Assembly (NCBI GenBank): GCA_965371805.1
Contig: CBDUZW010000094.1
Span: forward strand, 1 to 13,079
Reading direction: 5' to 3'
DNA length: 13,079 nt
From: JAOZTV01 sp965371805
GTDB taxonomy: Bacteria > Acidobacteriota > Aminicenantia > UBA2199
In this document: one piece after another, positions 8,427 through 13,079 of the stretch
How positions within the stretch are numbered: position 1 is the stretch's first letter
Layout of the letters: each line of letters begins with the position of its first letter
The notes under the pieces: model-generated
Databases searched by the model: none
Told to the model about the DNA's origin: nothing
What the model saw: only the letters and a program-made list of their open reading frames with translations
Made by a program: the position numbers and the translations under genes

Positions 8427-8465
8427 AAAAAAAATCAGGGCAGGCACGGTGGCACAGCCCCTACA
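8427..8465 (-). terminator. GC-rich hairpin with T run, possible terminator of the redox operon
   Basis: Read on the minus strand, a GGGC...GCCC stem (8460 to 8438) with an imperfect interior containing two copies of GTGCC is followed after three bases by eight T residues (8434-8427). It lies just past the stop of the oxidoreductase gene. The closed stem is only four strong pairs plus weak inner pairs, so termination is plausible but not certain. The GC-rich part may also be a second dispersed-repeat unit, paired with the palindrome at 8394-8416. Confidence 0.4.
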
Positions 8466-8475
8466 TATATCTTAT

Positions 8476-10638
8476 TTATAAATGTTTCTTTAATACTTCG
8501 AAAACTTCTGGTACGTTCAGGCCTATTTCTTTCAGGTGTTCGATTGTTGGAATACCATCATTTGTCCAGCCTCTTCTTTTGTATGCTGCATCCATTAATT
8601 TTTCGTATTCACCTTCTCTATGTTTTCTTGTGATTGCTACCTTTTCTTCTGTGCTTTTTCCAGTTGGATCAATGTTTATTTTTTCTTTCATCTGAGTATC
8701 ATATCTCTCAACTCTTGATTCATATTCATCTACTGTAACCGGACCCATTGATCTATAAGGAATTGCATCCTGTTCTCTACCATAATATCCAAGTCTGATT
8801 GCAAATGCTTTCTGAAAATTATAAACCCTTTCAGATTGAAGTAATAAGTCTTCCTTTTTAACATTCTGACCTGTGATTGCATTAAATACATCAACATAAT
8901 TCTGAACATGCTCAGGAACCTTATTTGGTTCTTCTTCTTCAGCATTATTTGCAGGCTCAACATCATTCCATGGTAATTTACATAATCCCTGAAGTCCAAA
9001 CCAGGTACGGAACATTGGGAAATAGTGCAGTGCTTCTGCCTTATCTTCAAATGTGGGGATCTGGTTATTAACCATATCCATAAAGATCAACCATGCTTCA
9101 TCATGCTGAGGACCTTTTAAAGCCAGTCCATAACCACCCTGCATTGCAAGAGATTCTTTTGTTATATATTCTGAGTATTCAAGACCCTTTGCTTCCATGC
9201 CGATATCATTCATAAACGCTCTGTCAGCACCAAATTCTTTTTCAAAATGGTCCTTCATTTTTCGTGTTCCTTTTCCAGCTATCAGTCCAAAGCCTTCACC
9301 TCTACCGATCTGGTGCAGTAATTCGAGAGTATCTTTCCTGTTTCCCCATGTGAACTCAAGTCCACCGGTTTTTTCTTTATCAAGGATGCCGTTTTCCCAG
9401 CACTCCATAATAAATGCAGTCATTGTTCCAAAAGAGATAGTGTCAAGGCCATATGTATCACAGTAAAAATTCATCTCTAATACAGCCTGAGCATCCCAAA
9501 TTCCCAGGTTTGATCCACAACCACCAACTGTTTCATACTCAGGTCCGTCAACTGTGACCAGGTCTCCCTTGTATGGGCCTGTCAATAATTCAAATTTATC
9601 GGCAGTTTTTGCACAAGCCATTGTACAGCCAAACCAGCAACCATCAGGTAGCCCTTTTGTTAAAAACTTATTATAAAACACATCAGATGAAAGATTCACA
9701 GAATCTTTGTGACTTCCATATTTATAATTATGGGTTGGTAATAAATCATATTCATTCATGATCTCTGTTAAATGAGCGGTACCAACCTTTCTCATCTTAC
9801 ACTGATCGTCATCAAGTTCGATCATCTCTTTATGGATCTTTAATCCCCTATCTTGAACCGTTTTTATGTCAACCGCATTATTGGAGTCTCCGGTTAGGCC
9901 GGAATATTTGATAACAAGCGCTTTGATATTTTTATTTCTAAAAACTGTTCCAATTCCACCTCTACCAGCTTGTTTCAGTCTTGCAACCTTTCTTCTCTTA
10001 TCATAAAAAGAGAAGTTTAAACAGCCAATATATGCATTGTTAGAACCGGTTCCGGCACTTACTGATGCAATATGCTGTTTTTCTTTTTCAGTATCGGCAA
10101 ACATTTCAACCATCTGTTCAGCTAATACATGACTGTCAACAGCTTCGCCCGGTGCTTCAAAAATTTGAATCTTACTATTATTACCATCAATGTATACGAT
10201 TATCTCATTATCTGCTTTTCCCTGGACTTCCATTGCATCAAAACCTGCAAATTTTAAATATGGTCCGAAATAACCACCAACATTAGAGTCAATTGGAATA
10301 TTTGTTAAGGGTGAGATGGAAGTTACAATTGATTTTCCAGATCCCGGGTAATTGGTGTTTCCGCCAATTGGGCCTGTTGCAATATTAATTACATTTTCAG
10401 GAGAATCCCATTTCGTGTCGTCTTTAACTGCATCCCACATCAGTTTTAAATTAAATCCCTTTCCACCGGTAAAGATCTTTTTCATCTCTTCGGTTACAGT
10501 TTTCTCTTTTATTTCATTATTCCCAATATTAACATAAAGAGTTCTACCTGCATAACCTTTTTCCACTTCTCTTTTTTCAAAAGAGAACTCTTTAAGCATT
10601 TTATGCTTTTCTTTTAATTTATTTACATCGAATTCCAT
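8476..10638 (-). CDS. Aldehyde:ferredoxin oxidoreductase family tungsten/molybdenum enzyme
   Basis: This 720-residue protein belongs to the AOR family, whose members use a bis-pterin tungsten (or molybdenum) centre and one [4Fe-4S] cluster to interconvert aldehydes and acids or carry out related low-potential reactions. The N-terminal AFOR domain (about 29-245) shows GYAGRTLYVNI, GGKGFNLKLMW (58-68) and AGRGGIG (224-230). The C-terminal domain holds cluster cysteines Cys334, Cys338, Cys342 and Cys553, and a pterin motif DTYGLD at 394-399. Two oddities: the cluster motif is CX3CX3C instead of the usual CX2CX3C, and the second pterin motif reads GLQGLC (548-553), lacking the usual leading Asp. 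About 28 residues precede the core. The ATG directly abuts the ferredoxin stop, with GAGGAGG inside that gene as ribosome site, so the two are translationally coupled. Substrate unknown; BamB-like or AorB-like roles are possible but unproven. Confidence 0.92.
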   Translation of the reverse strand: MEFDVNKLKEKHKMLKEFSFEKREVEKGYAGRTLYVNIGNNEIKEKTVTEEMKKIFTGGKGFNLKLMWDAVKDDTKWDSPENVINIATGPIGGNTNYPGSGKSIVTSISPLTNIPIDSNVGGYFGPYLKFAGFDAMEVQGKADNEIIVYIDGNNSKIQIFEAPGEAVDSHVLAEQMVEMFADTEKEKQHIASVSAGTGSNNAYIGCLNFSFYDKRRKVARLKQAGRGGIGTVFRNKNIKALVIKYSGLTGDSNNAVDIKTVQDRGLKIHKEMIELDDDQCKMRKVGTAHLTEIMNEYDLLPTHNYKYGSHKDSVNLSSDVFYNKFLTKGLPDGCWFGCTMACAKTADKFELLTGPYKGDLVTVDGPEYETVGGCGSNLGIWDAQAVLEMNFYCDTYGLDTISFGTMTAFIMECWENGILDKEKTGGLEFTWGNRKDTLELLHQIGRGEGFGLIAGKGTRKMKDHFEKEFGADRAFMNDIGMEAKGLEYSEYITKESLAMQGGYGLALKGPQHDEAWLIFMDMVNNQIPTFEDKAEALHYFPMFRTWFGLQGLCKLPWNDVEPANNAEEEEPNKVPEHVQNYVDVFNAITGQNVKKEDLLLQSERVYNFQKAFAIRLGYYGREQDAIPYRSMGPVTVDEYESRVERYDTQMKEKINIDPTGKSTEEKVAITRKHREGEYEKLMDAAYKRRGWTNDGIPTIEHLKEIGLNVPEVFEVLKKHL

Positions 10639-11034
10639 TTAGTTTTCCTCCTCGACTATTCCAATTGCCCCTGTTGGACACTCTTTTGCACAAGAACCAC
10701 AGGCGATACATTTAAAAGGTACCACTGCATCCTTAATTGTCATCATATTATCTGTCGGACAAATTGCAACACAGGCATAACACCCGATACATAATTTTTT
10801 GTTTAACATAACAACGCCTTTTGCATTTACTGTTAAGGCAAGTGTCTGACATTCAGGGACACATATTTGACATTGATTACATACTGAGAGTAAAAAATTG
10901 TCATCATCTTTTGCCTTTACCTGAATACAGGATTTTTCATAATTATCCTCTTTAAAAAAGAGTGTTGAACATACCGACATACAGGTATTGCAACCGGTAC
11001 ATTTTTCATCATAAGTTTTTAGGTATTTTTTCAT
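10639..11034 (-). CDS. Polyferredoxin with four [4Fe-4S] motifs, electron-transfer partner of the AOR enzyme
   Basis: This 131-residue cytoplasmic protein contains four complete CX2CX2CX3C motifs: Cys12/15/18/22, Cys52/55/58/62, Cys82/85/88/92 and Cys109/112/115/119. The last two are each followed by Pro, as in bacterial ferredoxins. One extra Cys (36) lies between motifs 1 and 2. The layout resembles HycB/HydN-type subunits and the AorA subunit described for multi-subunit AORs, so it most likely wires the pterin enzyme to ferredoxin or another acceptor. No signal peptide or twin-arginine motif is present. Its stop codon touches the AOR start. A GGAGG lies 10 nt before its own ATG, a slightly long spacing, and the 53-residue gene ends 22 nt upstream. 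Confidence 0.93.
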   Translation of the reverse strand: MKKYLKTYDEKCTGCNTCMSVCSTLFFKEDNYEKSCIQVKAKDDDNFLLSVCNQCQICVPECQTLALTVNAKGVVMLNKKLCIGCYACVAICPTDNMMTIKDAVVPFKCIACGSCAKECPTGAIGIVEEEN

Positions 11035-11056
11035 ATCTAGTTATCCTCCAGAAAAA

Positions 11057-11218
11057 TTATTTGTTTTTTATTTCAATTTCTATCTTTCGATCTCTGTCAA
11101 CAGGAACTTTATCAATTGAGTCTAATAGCCCATTTATAACATTAACAAAGACATCTTTGACAAAATGGTTCATTACTACTTTTTCATCATTAATTTTAAG
11201 TGTTATTTCTCTTTCCAT
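11057..11218 (-). CDS. Small conserved-looking protein of unknown function, first gene of the AOR operon
   Basis: This 53-residue ORF begins MEREITLKINDEKVVMNHFV and ends EIEIKNK. It is supported by a strong Shine-Dalgarno (GGAGG, 8 nt before ATG), a promoter at proper distance, and its place 22 nt before the ferredoxin gene. The pattern suggests a beta-strand (EITLKIN), an amphipathic helix (about 17-36, VFVNVINGLLDSI) and a final charged strand (RKIEIEIK). There are no cysteines, no signal peptide and no membrane segment. The ubiquitin-like carriers ThiS and MoaD were considered, but the protein lacks the C-terminal Gly-Gly and is too short. Function not recognised. Its constant position before the two redox genes suggests a chaperone, assembly or small structural subunit role; this is inference only. 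Confidence 0.8.
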   Translation of the reverse strand: MEREITLKINDEKVVMNHFVKDVFVNVINGLLDSIDKVPVDRDRKIEIEIKNK

Positions 11219-11240
11219 TATAAAGTCCTCCATTTTTTAT

Positions 11241-11258
11241 TTGTTAATACTTTGACAA
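11241..11258. promoter_or_regulatory. Candidate Rex operator of the AOR operon
   Basis: TTGTTAA-TACT-TTGACAA matches the Rex consensus TTGTTAANNNNTTAACAA at 13 of 14 defined positions and is flanked symmetrically by AT on each side. It lies just downstream of the predicted -10 and covers the predicted start of transcription, the place expected for a repressor. Rex releases DNA when NADH is high. The match is direct; binding is inferred, and no rex gene is in the window. Confidence 0.6.
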
Positions 11259-11263
11259 ATTAG

Positions 11264-11292
11264 ATAGTAATATATATCAGACTTGTAGTCAA
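11264..11292 (-). promoter_or_regulatory. Promoter of the AOR operon
   Basis: On the minus strand TTGACT (11292-11287) and TACTAT (11269-11264) are 17 nt apart. Transcription would start near 11257, about 39 nt before the first ATG of the operon. The -35 match is good, the -10 moderate (4 of 6). Confidence 0.5.
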
Positions 11293-11362
11293 TTAAATAT
11301 TATGAAAAATTTAATTAAAAATAAAATTATTAGCCGTTATAGGGGTAAAATAAAATTTTTTG

Positions 11363-11391
11363 TTGATTTTTATTTTATTTTATACTATATA
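11363..11391 (+). promoter_or_regulatory. Possible promoter of the metalloprotease gene
   Basis: TTGATT (11363-11368) and TATATA (11386-11391) are 17 nt apart, giving a leader of about 68 nt. The region is so AT-rich that chance matches are likely; TATACT at 11381-11386 is an alternative -10. Confidence 0.35.
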
Positions 11392-11408
11392 GAACTGATT
11401 AGGCAATT

Positions 11409-11433
11409 TTTTATTTCTTGTTATGAAATAAAA
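11409..11433. repeat. Perfect hairpin in the metalloprotease leader
   Basis: TTTTATTTC (11409-11417) and GAAATAAAA (11425-11433) form a 9-bp perfect stem with a 7-nt loop, 32 nt before the ATG and close to the predicted 5' end of the message. It may stabilise the transcript or control expression. The stem is AT-rich, so it would be weak. Confidence 0.4.
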
Positions 11434-11465
11434 CCAAAAATTATTTAATCAAATTAGGAGAAACT

Positions 11466-13079
11466 ATGAAAAATAATATTACACTTAAAATTCTATTTAT
11501 AGGGATTTTTATATTCCTCTCACTAGGCACAATACAGGCAGCAGAAGATAATGACCTTTTTCTGGATACAATGGAAGGAGCCGATATGGATCTGTTAAAT
11601 GATCCGACTGTAAAAAGGGCAAGAACGGTCAAGGTTAATTTTGATATTCTGTCCTCAAATCAAAATGACATAAATGAGGACTCCAAAGGGACTATATTAA
11701 ACTTGCCCCTATTTTATGACATAGAGTATACTGCAGTTCTTTCAAAAGTAAAAATAAACTCCCGTGGAAGATTTGAATGGCAGGGATACATTGCCGGAAT
11801 AGATTATAGTGAGGTTATTTTTGTTTATAAAGACAATATATTAATTGGAAATATTTCAGCTTCAGGTCAATTGTTCAGAATAAAATATAGTGGAGATGGG
11901 TTTCATATAATCAATGAAATCGATCAATCTAAATTCCCTGAATGTGAGACGGATGAGTTAGTAGTTAATTCTCAAACAGAATCAGATGACATTGGAAATG
12001 ATGATGGAACATCAATTGATGTTATGGTAGTTTATACGGCAGCAGCGAGAACCACTGCGGGAGGGGCTTCTGCAATGGAGGCTTCTATTGATGCCGCTGT
12101 AATTCAGGTAAATAATGGATATGCAAATAGCGGAATTACCCAGAGGATAAATCTGGTTCACACAGAAGAAATAGTCTACAGTGAAGGATCTTTAGATAGC
12201 CAAAAAATGCTATACGATTTAGCATATATTGGATCACCTTACGAAGCAATGAATAATGTACATACGTTAAGGGATACCTATGGCGCAGATCTTGTTCATT
12301 TAATTCAAAATGTACATTGTGGGCGTGGATTTATCAGTTCATCAGCTGCAACAGGTTTCTCAATTTCAAATAATTCATGTGCCTTTACTAACAATACATT
12401 TGCTCACGAAATGGGTCATAATATGAGTGCCCGGCATGACAGGTTTGTTGACCCAACTCAAGGCAGTCCATATGAACATAATCATGGATATTTTTATGGT
12501 ACTTCCTGGAGAACAATTATGGCTTATGGTAATGGATGTTCATACTGCACGCGACTTAATTACTGGTCAAATCCAGCTGTAACTTATGGTGGAATCCCCA
12601 TGGGCGTTTCCGGAGGCGACCCGGTTGGAGCAGATAACCACCTGACCTTAAATAAAACAGCAAATACCGTTGCAAACTTCAGGCAGCATGTTTCTCCAGT
12701 GACAATTACAGTTACATCTCCTGCCGGAGGCGAGAGCTGGGGAAAAGGATCGACATATAATGTTATCTGGGATAAGAATGGTGCTCAACATGCGAATGTA
12801 AAGTTAAGGTTGTATCAAAATGGAATAAAGATTTTAGGCATATCAGATTCAACCGCCAATGATGGCAGTTATAGTTGGACAATACCTGATTCTATTTCCA
12901 ATAACACAAATTATATTGTTAGAGTAAAAACATTAGATAATCTGGTATATGATGATAGTGATGAATTTACAATAACGGATGTAGTTGCAACGATAACTAT
13001 GACATCACCAGGTTCAGGTGTTACCTGGAATAAGGATACCCTTTATACAATAACCTGGGATAAGACAGGTACTCAAAAT
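11466..13079 (+). CDS. Secreted M12B/reprolysin-like zinc metalloprotease, 3' end off the window
   Basis: This ORF runs 538 codons to the right edge without a stop. An AGGAG lies 5 nt before the ATG. Residues 1-26 are a signal peptide with a basic start (MKNN), a hydrophobic core (ILFIGIFIFLSL) and a likely cut after Ala-X-Ala/Ala-Ala near 25-26. Residues about 27-180 look like a propeptide. The catalytic domain (about 183-410) has the metzincin zinc motif HEMGHNMSARHD: His314, Glu315, His318, His324 and Asp325. The Met-turn TIMAYG follows, with Met352, as in reprolysin-like peptidases. Four cysteines nearby (CGRG, CAF, CSYC) may form disulfides. From 412 come tandem beta-sandwich domains resembling the Ser/Thr-rich GPI-anchored/KNH type, probably for substrate or surface binding. 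It would act outside the cytoplasm to degrade protein. The sorting signal, if any, lies beyond the window. Confidence 0.88.
   Translation, partial: MKNNITLKILFIGIFIFLSLGTIQAAEDNDLFLDTMEGADMDLLNDPTVKRARTVKVNFDILSSNQNDINEDSKGTILNLPLFYDIEYTAVLSKVKINSRGRFEWQGYIAGIDYSEVIFVYKDNILIGNISASGQLFRIKYSGDGFHIINEIDQSKFPECETDELVVNSQTESDDIGNDDGTSIDVMVVYTAAARTTAGGASAMEASIDAAVIQVNNGYANSGITQRINLVHTEEIVYSEGSLDSQKMLYDLAYIGSPYEAMNNVHTLRDTYGADLVHLIQNVHCGRGFISSSAATGFSISNNSCAFTNNTFAHEMGHNMSARHDRFVDPTQGSPYEHNHGYFYGTSWRTIMAYGNGCSYCTRLNYWSNPAVTYGGIPMGVSGGDPVGADNHLTLNKTANTVANFRQHVSPVTITVTSPAGGESWGKGSTYNVIWDKNGAQHANVKLRLYQNGIKILGISDSTANDGSYSWTIPDSISNNTNYIVRVKTLDNLVYDDSDEFTITDVVATITMTSPGSGVTWNKDTLYTITWDKTGTQN
12699..13079 (+). 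repeat. Tandem KNH-like domain repeats within the metalloprotease
   Basis: VTITVTSPAGGESW (from residue 412) and ATITMTSPGSGVTW (from residue 508) each begin a unit that continues with a TY-x-ITWDK-type strand. The period is 96 residues. The second unit is cut by the window edge, so the total number is unknown. Confidence 0.65.

Noticed and set aside
8376..8695. Plus-strand ORFs across the repeat region and the end of the oxidoreductase gene.
   Set aside because: They are antisense to the conserved AOR C-terminus and cross the GC-rich repeats; no support as genes.
8730..9050. Minus-strand 106-codon ORF in another frame inside the oxidoreductase gene.
   Set aside because: Alternate frame of a fully conserved coding region; no sign of a frameshift in the AOR frame.
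8476..11034. Benzoyl-CoA reductase subunits BamB and BamC.
   Set aside because: The enzyme family is shared, but the cysteine spacing differs, the ferredoxin has four clusters rather than three, and no other aromatic-degradation gene is present.
11057..11218. Small protein as a MoaD/ThiS sulfur carrier or a truncated [2Fe-2S] ferredoxin.
   Set aside because: No C-terminal Gly-Gly, no cysteine, and only 53 residues; the N-terminal strand alone is not enough.
10962..11255. Plus-strand 97-codon ORF over the start of the redox operon.
   Set aside because: It is antisense to the 53-residue gene and the ferredoxin start, both of which have strong ribosome sites.
11441..11632. Minus-strand 63-codon ORF at the start of the metalloprotease gene.
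   Set aside because: It is antisense to the signal peptide and propeptide of a long open coding frame.

Overview
The window is AT-rich DNA from a bacterium, probably a Gram-negative anaerobe. GyrB carries the long (about 170-residue) insertion in its C-terminal half that is known from Proteobacteria and some other Gram-negative lineages. The aldehyde:ferredoxin oxidoreductase module and its four-cluster ferredoxin point to anaerobic, low-potential redox chemistry, and a secreted metalloprotease points to extracellular protein degradation. No gene fixes the phylum. No rRNA, tRNA, CRISPR array, transposase or integrase was recognised.

Layout, left to right. (1) 152-1777, plus strand: a WecG/TagA/CpsF-type glycosyltransferase and a SAM methyltransferase, probably the tail of a surface-glycan cluster lying off the left edge. 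(2) 1778-6909, plus strand: a gyrB-gyrA operon with its own sigma70-like promoter, a palindrome over the -35 box, a leader of about 110 nt and a TTG start for gyrB. (3) 6910-7053: a convergent intergenic gap with a hairpin. (4) 7054-8355, minus strand: a polytopic membrane transporter of the MATE/MOP superfamily that resembles the ANKH family. (5) 8356-8475: an intergenic gap filled largely by two GC-rich hairpin or repeat units, one followed by a T run on the minus strand. (6) 8476-11218, minus strand: a tight three-gene operon, read right to left: a 53-residue protein of unknown function (11057-11218), a ferredoxin with four [4Fe-4S] motifs, and a 720-residue tungsten/molybdenum-pterin oxidoreductase. 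Its promoter region holds a near-consensus Rex (NADH/NAD+ sensor) operator. (7) 11466-13079, plus strand: an exported M12B/reprolysin-like zinc metalloprotease followed by tandem beta-sandwich domains. It is open at the right edge and has no stop codon in the window.

Working together: in the redox operon the ferredoxin would pass electrons between the pterin enzyme and cellular carriers, and Rex-type control would switch the set on when NADH accumulates. Gyrase is housekeeping but shows two sequence departures: Gln at the position of E. coli Ser83, and a degenerate first GyrA-box. The best candidates for something undescribed are the redox operon, with its small leading protein and atypical Cys spacing in the catalytic subunit, and the gyrase C-terminal domain.
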